Shown: in pieces, positions 46,001-57,939 of the stretch
Layout of the letters: each line of letters starts with the position of its first letter
Numbering within the stretch: position 1 is the stretch's first letter
Source of the DNA: Lasiosphaeris hirsuta
Taxonomy: Eukaryota; Ascomycota; Sordariomycetes; Sordariales; Lasiosphaeriaceae
DNA: 64,000 bases
Direction: 5' to 3'
Assembly: GCA_030549175.1 (NCBI GenBank)
Contig: JAUKUA010000006.1
Span: 682,001 to 746,000 of the forward strand
Program-made: the position numbers and the translations under genes
Notes under the pieces: model-generated
Told to the model about the DNA's origin: nothing
What the model saw: the letters and a program-made list of their open reading frames with translations, nothing else
Databases searched by the model: none

Positions 46001-46700
46001 CGCTCCGAACGCAAACTGCACGCTGGAGGAAGCAGCAGGGACCCCCACCCTCTTCTCTTTGGATAATGACTGACCAGCCGATTCAACAGCTAACCTCCTT
46101 GCCCCGCGCTACCTCCGTTACCAAATTCTCGACGCTGCTGCCGGTCACTAGTTATTCCCCGTGCCTCCCCCCCGCGGGCGCCCTCTTGACCTTCGAGACA
46201 CTCGTGATGATGCTGAGGACCTCAGTAATAAGACCAAGAACCGTGACCCTGAGGTTCAGCGCCTCGCGCTGGCTGCCCCCCAGCACTGACGTGCCACACA
46301 ACAAGGGCGTCATCATTGTAGGTAGACAGCGGGCGGCGCCCAAGCCGACACTCCGCGAGCTAGGCACATATTGGCATGTGCGATGTTAGGGTAAGACTGT
46401 AACCTAGGTGGAACTAGATCTTGCCTGTGATACGGCATACGCGTTAGTTGGGGTTTCCTCTCAACCGAGCTCGTCGAACTTGCAGCACCTCCGCTATAAC
46501 CTACTCGGCAAAGCCACCGGTAAGCTCTTCCCCCGGTCGCCCGTAGTATTCCGTCCGCCAAATCCTCGATACCGACAATTCCCTACCGCGCCCCTTGGTC
46601 GAAAGGATCTCTAACATGTTCCATTCTCCCACTAATGTGCCTTCGATGTCTTCACGTGCCACAGCTTCACGTGCCTTGTGCTTACCGTCGGCTTCGTATA
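43058..46700. other. Unassigned 3.6 kb, normal GC, no confident gene
   Basis: Several open frames of 90-250 codons on both strands (for example 43630-44343 minus, 43997-44737 plus, 44730-45128 minus, 45612-46073 plus), overlapping and without domains. Short segments recur elsewhere: 44412-44470 resembles 57568-57630 in RIP block 2, and 46525-46590 resembles 37520-37575. Best seen as old repeat or pseudogene DNA outside the RIP block. A GATA-type heptamer array lies at 45480-45513. Confidence 0.4.
45480..45513 (-). promoter_or_regulatory. Tandem heptamer with five GATA sites
   Basis: CTTATCG is repeated four times and followed by CTTATCT, giving five GATAAG sites on the minus strand at exact 7-bp spacing. 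GATAAG is the core of AreA/NIT2-, SreA- and WC-type GATA factors. No intact gene lies close by, so it may simply be a microsatellite. Confidence 0.7.
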
Positions 46701-46925
46701 TGCCTTGATATTGACGCCGCTTTATATTACATTGTAATTTTAGCCTTTCTGGACCGATTGTCTACGTAAGTGCCAGGGGCGATTTGACAAGTTAGTCGCC
46801 GAGTATGCCCCTCGGGCCCGTTGTAGGGAAGTCTGACATGGATGTTTGGAGTCGATGCCGGCTCGTATATGTTACTGAAATTACTACGTGATGGTCGCTA
46901 ACGCCTTCCGTTAACGTGTTGGAAA

Positions 46926-47580
46926 ATGTCTACCAATATTCTACTGTTAACGGACGATGAGTTGTACGACGACTATAACGGGAGATAGATGATGATCTTA
47001 ATAACACTGGTGACCGTGAGGTACTTTGCTACCGTACGGCGACGGCGGCGTACGATAGGCGGCCACTTAGGACATATCTATTACTGTCGAAACGGATCGA
47101 TTATCGCCTAGACACGGAACAAGTGTACGGGTTTAATTCGCGGTAGTATCATCGAAATGCCCAGTGAGAATATAGCATAGGTTATCCTTTTGTATGAAGA
47201 GGAGCTATGTGACTGTTCTAACGTATATAATATGGAGACGATGTTTAAGAAAACTAAGAAGGCTCTTGAGAAGAAGCTAGAATAGTAGAACGTAGCGGCT
47301 CTAGTTTAGATATTAAAATCTTACACTGGTACTTTTGGAACGGGATAACAGAAGAAGGCTAAGCGTTGGAGGTATAGGTTATAGAACGATAAAGACGGAG
47401 TCTATGACTAGTCGCCTTGGTATATTAGCCTTAACATGGCGTTGACGTATACTAAGTAGGGAAAGGCTAAGCTTCGACTACCTTGACACGTTAGTAAGTG
47501 TATATAATGTACTTTACTTTCATTAGAAAGCTTAAGGTTGATACTTAACTTCCCTACAGTAATACTTACCGTATGAGATA
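46926..47580 (+). pseudogene. RIP-degraded reading frame, family unknown
   Basis: From ATG 46926 one frame stays coherent except for TAG/TAA/TGA at likely Gln positions. It includes IEMPSENIA, YNMETMFKKTKKALEKKLE and VAALV, ILKSYTGTFGTG, then KKAKRWRYRL, NDKDGVYD, SPWYISLNMALTYTK. Likely a former gene of the element; no domain recognised. Confidence 0.35.
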
Positions 47581-48849
47581 GACTGTACTTAGACGTAGTA
47601 ACGAGTGTTTTGTTATGAAGTATCTTACTATATGATGTTTAGTTACTGTGTTAGTAGCTAGATTGTAGATATATACTTTATAGTAGAATGTGTTCTATAG
47701 TTTATGTTACATATACTGTAATGAGAATTTACTTAGAGCTCTTTAAAGATTTTGTCACTACGATAGGTCTGTTATTATGTAGCTATCGGGTGTTATCATC
47801 TTCGTTATTAGCTAATCTCCTTGTAGTACCGAGCCGTGTAATCGCTAACTACCTAAAACGGCTAGTATACTGTCTTAGGGCTATCGGCTACTACTAATTT
47901 AAGAGCCGTAGCTACAGCCTAGTTTTAGGTTCTACTTGTATCGGTATGGAGTCATCTAGAGCTACGGGTCTATTGGCCCGTATAGAGAGAGTTTGAACAT
48001 TGGAATTCCGGACACTGATTTCGACTCTTATAGCTAGGAGCGAAACCGGCGTCTAGTTTATACTCTTTTGAAATGTTTAGGTACGGACTAGTAATACTTA
48101 AGTAACATCAAGGGATAATATGACGTTAATCACGGCTGACATTCCCCACTTTTATATGTTGATACGTAAGTACCACAAAGTATCATAAAGTATATAAAGC
48201 TTATACTGATACTTACGTAATTTCTTATAGTGTAACGACACATTGAGGGTACTACTAGGTACTGACTTAAGGACGGATCTATTTGTGACTTTTTAAAAGT
48301 AGGCTTAGCATTCTCTTTTGCCCCGGTTAACATTATCCCTTACCTATCTTAGACAATTTAAATCATACATTTCTAGCGTACTCGTCCCGAATTTCTACGT
48401 TATCTTCTATATAGCAGCTTCTACGGCGTCGCGTGACTACACTTTAGAGAGACCTGATTCTGATTTATACCAGCGGAAATACCGCTAATAGTGATGCTTC
48501 AAATTATATGTGATTAGTATATGGCGGACAGACGCTAACATAGATAAAACGTCTAACGTACGGGGTTAGGTAAAGGCTACTTAACGACGACAACGACAAC
48601 GGAACCGCCTTCGACGCCCTTAATTAGACCGATTGAGATTTACGTTATAAATTTCGACAGTTGCTTACGGTAGGTACTTCTAATCTGTCTGATTACTACC
48701 TATCTAACTACTGATTAGCTGTCCGACAGTCCCGCTTATAGTAGCCGTCTAGTCAGGCGCCTACTTACTATTCCCCACCGCCGAAAATCCTTTAGAATAG
48801 TTACCGAGAGGGTTGAACCTAACCGGGTTGTGTAATGTGACTCTTAGAA

Positions 48850-49510
48850 CGTGATGATACTAGCGGTATCCGACTAATAGAGGACCTTTCTAATAATAAG
48901 ATTTTACTATATGTGATACTTTCATATACATAAGGTGACGAGGAGGTCCTCTTCAGAGGCCTAATAGACGGTATAGGAAAGAACAAAGTAGGCTATGCTA
49001 AGATTTAATTTTATGGAGATTAAGCCTAGTATAATAGGTTGGGATTCTTCTAGGTCGACATATATTATATCGACAAGTCAAATAGCATTAAGCTTCAGGA
49101 GGTGATTAACTTAATGTTTCGTTGGTACCATAATATAACTAAATGCTATACCTATCTTATAGATGTCTTAATCTCTTCGTCCAATATTAACGATAAGTCT
49201 ATCTAGGAGCCGGCTTTCCGAGTAAGTAGGTAGTTTACCCGGGGGTAGACTTTTTAAGAACTCATTATTCTAATATCAGTCAAATTCTTCTCGAGAGGAG
49301 AAGTACTTCTTAGGGACAGAACGACTTTGAAGTAAGTTATTTATGAAGTAACGGAGATTCTTCTTAAGGTCCTCCAAGGTAGTTCTCTCTCTGATTTCAA
49401 TGTCTAGGACCGAATAGTATAGATCGAAAAGTGTACGATAACATATAAAGAAGATATGGCATACTCGCTCTGTTATCTTATAACTTACTGTCGATTATAC
49501 TCTAAATTAG
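48850..49510 (+). pseudogene. RIP-degraded HET-domain gene (HET-E-like)
   Basis: Reads ILSYT-stop-GDEEVLFRGLIDGIG (the SHTWG motif with Trp lost), then GDQ-like and FFxVDIYYIDKSNSIKLQEV, INLMFRWYHN, CYTYLIDV, EPAFRVSR, FTRG, ELIILISVKFFSRE, VTEILLKVLQGSSLSDFNV and YKEDMAYSL. This is the order in the HET domain of HET-E/STAND-type incompatibility proteins (CxDKxNS..LxxAIxSMFxWY, WFxRGWTLQELxAP). No NACHT or WD40 part is readable beyond it. Confidence 0.75.
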
Positions 49511-50107
49511 AATGTACTTATAGAGACCGAGGTTTGGTACCATTGTGGTCGTAGTCCGGTTAGTAGTATAGTTAATGATGCCACTGTTAGTAGTGGAGAG
49601 GAGGTGATAACATATTTATGTCCCAGTTCTAGGCTACCCGTAGTCTTAAATTCTAGCGTTTACTCTTTTAGATCGGAGAAATCTAAAACCGTCTTTCGGA
49701 AAATATACTAGTCCATGAGTTATAAGTACTACGTGTAAATAAAAATGAATCTATATTGTTGTTAGTGCGTCTATACGTCTATAACATATAAATAGAGTAT
49801 ATACGATAAGACGCCAGTTTCGCTCCTAGCTATATTATATAGATATTCATTTCGGTCTCTACTATATACTTTATGTTAGTGGGATAAGTAGAAATATATA
49901 TTCCGGAGCCCTGATTTCATATACAGATCCCGGGCTCCGGCTCCGAGTAGGAAAGCTACGGAATAGGAGCTGGAATCTCGGATCCCAGAGGCTATGGCCC
50001 GCCATATTGACTACACGTCCCCTAGGTTCCGTGTCATCTCGAGTTAATTTACTACGATAGGTTATTAGTTCTTAAAGTTTCTTTACGTCTTAAGCTTTAT
50101 ATTGATA

Positions 50108-51605
50108 ATGGCGGAAGATATTATCGGTATTATTTAAGTCTCGTTAGACGCCTTTACCTACTAACTCGGCGAAGGAAGAGGTGAAGATAAGGTTATTATT
50201 AAGTTTTTTTACGATCTTTTTAAGAAGGATTACCGGCCTAATGAGTGGAGCCACTATATAAAGGGCGAAGTCGATGCCGAAATCTACAACGGAATATTAC
50301 TTACCTTAAGCTCTTCCGAAGCTAAGTTACGGAATACTGTATATACGGGCAAATATCTACAGCTACCTATTCGGGAATGTATTTTATACCTCGATAGGCG
50401 GTAGAGAATTGTCGCGGCTCGGAGGAGGTTTGGGACAGATTTCTAGTAGCCTGTGAAGCTCTATCGTAACTGTAACATTATGACACTTTTATGTCAGACT
50501 AAACATCCAGACGGTGATATATACTGGAGAATTCTCTAATTCTATTTTGAAAATATAGAGTTAACTAAGGATTAGAGGTTTAAGCTATCACTAAGTAAGC
50601 GAAAAAACCTTAACTAGCTATTCTAAACCGAGGATAGAGACAGTGTAGTACCTAGCGGACCTATTATAGACTGGCTCCACGTTTACTCACGGAAGGGTAG
50701 AAAGGGGTTTAAGTACAAGAATATTATAACGGCCCTCTATAACATTTTTAGTATCTTTAGTATGAGAAGAGAGTTTAAGCTTAGAAGTATGTATAAGTAT
50801 ATTATATTATAATGTCTAGACAACTTAGAGCGATGCTTATATATAATCTTCTTTCGAATCTTTCGGATCGCGAGTAATATACTTTTAATTACATACCATT
50901 TCGATACCAAATTCATTAGCGATATAGAAGGCCATAATCCCTCGAATAACCGAGATAGAAGCTACCTAAGGCATATAATAGATATAGGCCAAGTCCTTCC
51001 TAAGGTAAAAAACCCGTCTATCCGGTAAACAATTATAACAGAGCTTCTCTCTCTCGACGTGATTATTTAAAGCTTTAAGACATTTTACAAAAACATGGTA
51101 TACTTTACAATTAGGGTTGATATCCTGACTAAACATATTCTTAATGAGAAGCTAGATAAAACTTAGAAGTGTAACAAGTCTCCCTTCCAAAGACTACTTA
51201 AAGATTAGGTATAGCTAGCTAGGCCGCTTATAGAGGTACGGGAAGACGTTGTTCAGCCCTTAGTTTCTTTAGACGGTGATTTAGCCTGTTAATTACTATT
51301 TCTCGATAAACTTAGAGATTTCCTTTATTTATTAAACGAAAAACTCCTCTAAAATAGGTGTGGTAAGCCTCTACCGACAACTAGAAAGGATAATTGGTAC
51401 GTCTTCCGGCTTCACGTCCGAGTGAGACAATAGGGATTTTTTATAAACAAAATAAATCGCGGGCTTGCTATAGCGTCTCTATTAAGAGGGAGTAAAGAGT
51501 GGGAGGAATAGAGGCGGGGATGGGAAAAATTGGATAGGGACACACTAACAAAAGACTGGCGATTCGGAACACTTACCACTCGAAACTTTCTTAACTTACA
51601 GTAGA
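50108..51605 (+). pseudogene. RIP-degraded DUF3723 protein (Starship-associated family)
   Basis: A single frame of about 500 codons from ATG 50108, broken only by stops at probable Gln/Trp codons. Readable parts: EWSHYIKGEVDAEIYNGILL, ECILYLDRR, VKLYRNCNIMTLL, HPDGDIYWRILQFYFENIEL, LSKRKNLNQLF, EGHNPSNNRDRSYLRHIIDI, GQVLPKVKNPSIR, SFKTFYKNMVYF and DILTKHIL. The block order DGDIY...RK.L.QL, then RxYLxxxxxxGQxxPxVxxPxxR and TFxxxxxYxxxxxxxxxHxL is that of DUF3723 proteins, a family repeatedly found as accessory genes in Starships. Function unknown. Confidence 0.65.
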
Positions 51606-52039
51606 ATACCTTCCTTCTTATCCTTCAGTAAGCTAAGAGTCGAGATCAAGTGACGGTAGCTTTCGTGTAGAAGGACTTTATGGAGATGTTTTTCGGTTTA
51701 TGTTTATATATGATTGATGGACTAGAAATACTAGCTGATTAGCCTCATCGACCTCTAACCTTTCTTTAACTAGGTTTACCTTTTTTTAGTAAATTCCTTA
51801 ACTAGATACTACCTTCTTCATATACTAAGTAGATTTTTAGGCTAAATTTATATATTTATGGCGGGCCTCTATCTAGCTAAGAATCGGAGTAGGTGTAACA
51901 GGCTTGGTAAGACTCCTAAATGGCGGAGGCCTTAGACCTTTTATATAGTAAAACGCCAGTACTTAATACGGCGGTGGTGGATACACGAGGACTAATGCTC
52001 GCCGAGGTACTTGACAGGGGTAATCATAATAAACGTTAC

Positions 52040-53640
52040 AAACCGTGAGGGTAGGAGAGTAAGCCACGTAGTAAATCTCCCACCTCCCGAGGCCTTATCT
52101 CTAGAAGCTACCGAGAACGGAGTAAGATAGCGTAGTGGTCTTTAATCTCTCCTCCTAGCCCGATTGCCGTAACGTTAGAAGAAGCGTTGAGGCCGTATGA
52201 GAGACTGGTCAGCCAACTATAAATAAACTCCCTACCTCGACCTACTAAAGATTATAATTACGAAAGCCGTGAGGTATCTAAGAGAGGAGGTAGGTCACAT
52301 AGTAGATCTACTTTCTTACGAAGTCTTAATCGTTACCGTTAAGAACAAGCTAGAGGAGGGTCACCACGGTCTATAATAACCCCCTTAGTCCCTCGAGTCC
52401 CTAGCCCTCCAGTTTCTAGTCCTCTAGCTTCTAGTCCTCTTATAAGAGCGGTAATGGTATCACTAGTATAGAACGTTATATAACCTCTTAAGAAACTATA
52501 GACCCAGACTATAACCGAAGGCCTAGTCAGTAAGTAACAGGAAGAGCTAATCCTTAATACGGTACTATAAACAAATTCTCAGACAGCGGAAAACCTATCT
52601 TAGTATAAAGGTAGAAATAGTAACAACCGTTATAAGATATTAAGAAGGGTAAATGGGTTACGGAGCAGATCTCCTTCTTCGCGAGACCTTAACTACCGAT
52701 CTCGCCGGGAACGGACTAGAAAAGAGTCGCCACGATTTATAATACTCTCCCCTAGGGCCAAAGTGGTTATAAAATCCCAGCCTAACCTAGAAAATACGCT
52801 ACAACCCCCAGAGATCCCAGCTCTTTACGGGGCTCTGATCGGTCAGTTATAAAGGCCTATATCTGACTAGCCTACATAATAATCACTAATAACAAATATA
52901 CTCTCAGATAGGGATATAACCCGTAGAATTATTTACCGACAACGGGTTACGGGATCTTCCCGCCGGTTCAATCTCCTACTAGGCCGAAAAGCATTAGTAA
53001 AGTAGTCTCCAGTTCAGCCTCTTAGTCCTACTCCAACCCCTAGCCCTCCCGGTATTAAACAGTATCCTACATATATACCGTAACCCCAACAGGTACTAGA
53101 AAATCTTAATATATTTACTTCCGGAAGTCTAGGAATCCCCCCTAAGAGCCTATATCCGTCTAAACACTAAACCCCATACAATAAGCTCAGACAGGAAATA
53201 TATACTATACGGTAAACCATAGTATACAAAAGGCCATGGAGTACTCAGACTAACCTAACTTAGAACAGTCTAAAGAAGGCCCATAACCTTTAATCTAACT
53301 ACCTATTAAAGTTAAATCAGCTTTAGAAAAGTTAATGGGACAACCTATAATCAGTCAGACATAAAATCTACAAGTGCCTTAACCTCCGACGTAAACTATT
53401 AGTTAAGAATCGAGACTTGATCAAGTACGGGATATAAGAGGGTCTATACTAAACATTTTACCTTAAGATAAGGAGAGTGTCTGAAATATCCTTTATAAGT
53501 AATTTAAAAGAGGCCGTTTACGTAAACCACGTAGTAAATCACCTACCTCTTAAAGTCCTATATCTCGAAATCGTCGAGAACGGCGGTTTCTAATCTAGTC
53601 TCTAATTACTTCCGAAGCCGAACGGCCTAAGGTATTGTCG
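52040..53640 (+). repeat. Degenerate array of a repeated, possibly coding unit
   Basis: At least four copies of a segment of roughly 100-150 bp (about 52045, 52270, 52640 and 53510), each with AGTARATCTMC, a CTTA block, GARAACGGA or its variants and GTCKYCACGR...TTTATAAT. In one frame the copies encode Arg/Ser/Pro-rich peptide (RSPSSRD, SRRERTRKESPRFIILSP). A former protein with internal repeats, or a diverged satellite. Confidence 0.5.
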
Positions 53641-54244
53641 TCGAGACAACCTTTAGTCTATTCCCTATATACTACAAAAACATACCAAATATAAAACATA
53701 AGCTTATTAATAAATGAACATCTTACCAATAAGACGTAAGAGCCAGTATTTAAACATACCACACCGTAACAGATGACGGAAGTAGAAATATTAAAACGAT
53801 CTTCAATTCGACTTCTTAATTTCCCTAGCCCCCCTAGAGAAACAGCTGAAAAATAGCCGTCAAGACGTCCACAAGCCTCCCATGTCGCCAAGATAGTAAA
53901 GACAAGTACTTATCTAGACGAGCTCCCAGTTCAACCCTAAGTTCTAGACGGCCCCGCGTAGCAAATGATTCAAAATCCGTCTCAAGATAAGAGTACTAAT
54001 CGCCGACTACTATTCCAGTCCTTAATCCTTTTTCTAAACTCTATATTACCTCGGCCAAAGAGAAAGGTAATAGTAGAGTAAAGTAATATTATTAAATGGT
54101 CGAGGTAATCCCTAGTTCTACCTCCCTACTATGGCCAGCCCTAGGTACCTCAGCCACTACTACAAACAACGGAATCCTAGAATAGTAGTAACCGTACTCT
54201 AATAGAGCCTATTATCTTAGCTCGTTTACTAGGTACAGAGCCTT

Positions 54245-54410
54245 CCAACGAGATTTAAATACCTAGACGTGGTGAAAGGTCTTACCTACTTAGCTGAGAG
54301 TCTACTAACGAGGTTTAAACACCTAGGCACAGTGAGAGGCTCTGTCTACGTAACGATATATAAATACCAAGGCGTAGCGAGAGGCTCCGTTTACTCAGTA
54401 AGCTACGTAC
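54245..54410 (+). repeat. In-frame minisatellite, three units of about 45 bp
   Basis: Units start ACGAGATTTAAATACCTAG, ACGAGGTTTAAACACCTAG and ACGATATATAAATACCAAG. The open frame 54269-54487 translates them as TRFKYLDVVKGLTYL, TRFKHLGTVRGSVYV and TIYKYQGVARGSVYS. Copy number and phase keep the frame open, unusual inside a RIP block. Confidence 0.6.
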
Positions 54411-55439
54411 GCTTAGTCAGAACCTATCAGGGCTATCGTAAGATCATAACGAGTTACGACATAGGAAGAAAGTTGACTAGTGGGTAAAAGTAGGGTCGTT
54501 ATCTAAGCGATCTCTAGTCCTATCCTCTCTCTAACTTGCCTCTTCCCTAAAGAAGTAAACGGAGAATGGTAAGAGGAGGGCGGTCTAGACTAACTAACTA
54601 AAAGTCCTTAAAAAACAAAACAGAAGTGATCTGAGAGCTTCGTTATCTAAGACATACCTTCCCTTCTAATTTATTTTAAGTAGTCTATCAGTTATACCTA
54701 ATAAACATACTTATAAATAGATAAATTACTTTACCTAACTAGTTATTAGTAAACGGAAAGATACATACCTAGGCAATTACCCCGAAGTTCTTATTAATTA
54801 CGAGATACTTCGGCCTTATATACATAAAGGGCCTGAAGTAGTAAGCTCCCTTTTAGACGGAAGAGCTAAGACTCCGGCTTAACCTCTTGTTTTACCCTTA
54901 GAATTAGTCTCTATTACTTCCCGAATCGAGCTAACCCTAAGGGCCTTCGGGAATAAAACTACCTTTCTTAGATATCTTTTTAGTCGTGGTTAGCTAGTCT
55001 TACGTAAAGAAGGCTATTAAGAGGATAGAAAGGGTAAAGAAAAAGAAATTTAAGTAAATATAAACTAGCCGACATACTTGACCAAATCACCCGATCTTCT
55101 ATAAGATATAGTAGATATCTCTTTGATATAAGTACTCAAGTCCTTAAGTCATAAAGTACCTTCTAAGGTACGATCCTCGGTAACATATCGAGGAGACAAA
55201 GGGTAGCTAAGATACTTTATACATCCTCTTGGGACTTCTGAGTTTAGTACTTCCGATATATCTTTTAGAGTTAGCCTTCCTACGACTTATCCTGGTATAT
55301 CTTCTTCTAGAGGTAGCCTTCCTATGACTTATACTAGTATGTCTTCGTCTAAGAGGAGCCTTAATACACGGCTAAGGTAATCTCCTATCTACCCTCTAGG
55401 CCCTTCTATTAATCTGTCTAAAAAAGAGAATTCTAAGAA

Positions 55440-55810
55440 CGCGTAGAAACCCCTCCATAGAAATTTAGGAGAAACGGGTGAACTTGAGACTTTTTTAGAA
55501 ACTAGGTTAGGGAAGCTTCGAAGTTATGATACGGAAGAAGAAGAAGAAGAAGAAGAAGAAGAAGAAGAAGAAGAAGAAGAGGAAGAGCTTTAGTTTTTTA
55601 GTCGATACAATTAAATGAGAAGTATATATTTTACTAAACTTTTAGGCCAATGGGAGCGTGCGGTAGAAATTTTTACTACCTAAGTGATTTGTCGATTGCT
55701 TAACTTCTGTGATTATTCTCTGTTAAGAGATATGAGTTGGAGATATTTTAGGCTTCCTAGTAATAAATCTCAATATTAAGTTACGTTACTGGCCGGATCT
55801 TATTATGGAG
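55440..55810 (+). repeat. Inverted repeat copy 2 (partner 32030-32400)
   Basis: Plus strand carries the same ordered blocks that the minus strand has at 32030-32400: AGAAACGGGTGAACTTGAGA, ACTAGGTTAGGGAAGC, ATGATACGGAAGAAG, CAATGGGAGCGT, a decayed hairpin and TTTTAGGCTTCCTA. More RIP-type transitions than copy 1. Confidence 0.75.
55540..55580 (+). repeat. GAA microsatellite
   Basis: About thirteen consecutive GAA/AAG triplets inside inverted-repeat copy 2; copy 1 has only three at the matching place, so the run expanded after the copies split. Confidence 0.9.
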
Positions 55811-57567
55811 TCGGTTCTCGTGGAGGCGGAAGTCTACGATGTAATACCCTCATCTAAATTAGTTACTAACTACCTTGGCTACTAGGTTTCTAGTATGGAG
55901 TAGAAACCTCTTCTTTTAGTTAATGTTTTAGTCGTATTCTAGTAAAGAGTTATAATTTCAAGGCTTTACTAGGTAGACTATATAACTACGTGTGTTAAGT
56001 TTTTTAGAGAGGATAAATATATTTCGTAAATATCGTAAAAGTGTTAGTAGGAGATAGTGAATTAGTTTAGGGGTAAGTAAATAGTAAGTATAAACCGGGT
56101 ACTTAGGTAATACTCTGTATGAAGGGATAGTAGGACCCGTATTAAGAACGCCTCTTACCGTAGCTAGATCCGGTCTCCGATCTGCCGACGTAGTACTTGG
56201 TAGCTTGCTAATATGTTACGTACGTACTTTATCTGAGATATTAACCCTTGGCCGGAAGTAGTTAATTTATTAAGTGACTTCTTTAGTATTATTAGATGTT
56301 AGTCGGTTAGGCTTGGGGTTTGGGCTTGTATCTTGTAGGTTTGGCTACGGTGGTATCAAGGTGTCTTACTATACTATACAAAAGCTCTTAGCTCCGCTTA
56401 CTTACGAAATCTTAGGCCGAGGTTAAAAGACTTATATAATTAAGAAACTTACTCATAGAATTTTCTTAAAATCTGTATTGACTTCGTCTACTAGATCTCA
56501 ATGGCTAACCAGACTTTTAAGACCCTTCTCCTAGCCGGCCTAAGTGTTTGATACGTTGTCTAGGCAGGACGTTAAACCGTCGTTTCCCGATAGTACTTAC
56601 CTCCCCTCTGTCTTATTACGGATAAGCCGCGGAACTTTAGGACGTTTGTGAACGTAAAAGTACTATACTTCCTATTACGATCTATTATCTTTGATTAAGT
56701 CTACTATTATAAAAAAATACGAGCCCTATGTCTACAATATGCCGAAAAGGAAGTATCTACAAACAGCGTGGAGAGGGTCGGCCACAGCTAACGACCAGCA
56801 AGAGGATTTGGTAGACGGAGGGTACGCGGGGGCGAATTGCCGCGTGTAAAATGGTTGCGCCTTACCTTTGTGAGTTATCGTGTATGGGTATGTAGCCCTC
56901 CTATAGGAACTAGGGGTTCGCCGAGGTTGTGAATGTAAAAGAAAGTACGATTATCCACTTCCTTACGCCGTTATTATTGATTGAGTATATATTGCGAAAG
57001 ATATGAATACTACGTCTATTTGGTATAGCTTCTTAATCGGTATTTGGGGGGAGGGGGAGTAGCTAGAAACCTAGCTAGCGTGTGTGTTGTAGGTAGTAAC
57101 TGGTATATCCGTCTTGAATAACTTATGTATTTTACCGTCTCCGGTCTTGTATAAACAAATTTCTAGTCTCCTTTGGACGTTGGTTATTTTATCAGTTAGT
57201 ACAGAAGGTCTAGGTACCGATAGGGCCTGTAGGCTAAGAAGGTAGGCGTTTACTGTCTGACTTGCTAAAGATAAAACGATACTTGACGAGATTTGGTATA
57301 TTACTTATGTAACGTTTCCTCCCTCCTTCCTATCTTCTATTCGGCTACTAAGGACTGACCACGTTGTTGCTATGATTTAACAGTTAAGAGACTCTCTTAG
57401 TCCGTGTGCTATATATACAACTATACCGCACCGCTTACGTTGTCGGAGCTACGAAGTCCCAGCCCGAGTGGACTGGTGTGTTAACTCTAGAAGGATACGC
57501 TAGGTTACCTACAGTACCGCTAGTTGGAGTTTTCTCCCATCTCTTTTTAAGGCCCAGTTCTCTCCCT

Positions 57568-57630
57568 TAATACTAAGTTTTAGTCCCGAAGAGATCTACA
57601 AAGCTCTGCCATCCTCGACACTCGAGTTCG
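57568..57630 (+). repeat. Dispersed repeat segment shared with 44412-44470
   Basis: CCCGAAGAG, then a diverged stretch and GCCATCCTCGACACT occur at both places in the same order and spacing. The copy here shows more C-to-T/G-to-A change. Parent element not identified. Confidence 0.55.
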
Positions 57631-57916
57631 GCTAGTCGCCTAATCTATGCTACCTTAGCGGCTATCTTCGCTTTTCGTATTATGTTACGGCTGGTACTGG
57701 CGAACTTTATAAGATCCTCGAAGAAGAGCTGTACGTAGCTATCGTAGTATATACTAGGTAACGGGTAGGTGTTAGACGGATTTGTACTGTCTGTATTTTG
57801 GCTTAACGTAAGTTTCTATTAATATCCTATCTCCGTTTTATATCCCGTACGGTTCTCGTTCAGATTTCGTATACCTTGGGAATTACAATGGCTGTCCGAG
57901 TGGGAGGTGTAATTAA

Positions 57917-57939
57917 GTAGGGTTAGGGTTTATAGGGTT
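57917..57939 (+). repeat. Telomere-like repeat inside RIP block 2
   Basis: TAGGGTTAGGG and a further TAGGG follow closely. A third example of the motif seen at 16683 and 62675. Confidence 0.5.

Noticed and set aside
52040..53640. CRISPR-like array
   Set aside because: Units are long, diverged and irregular, and the genome is clearly fungal.
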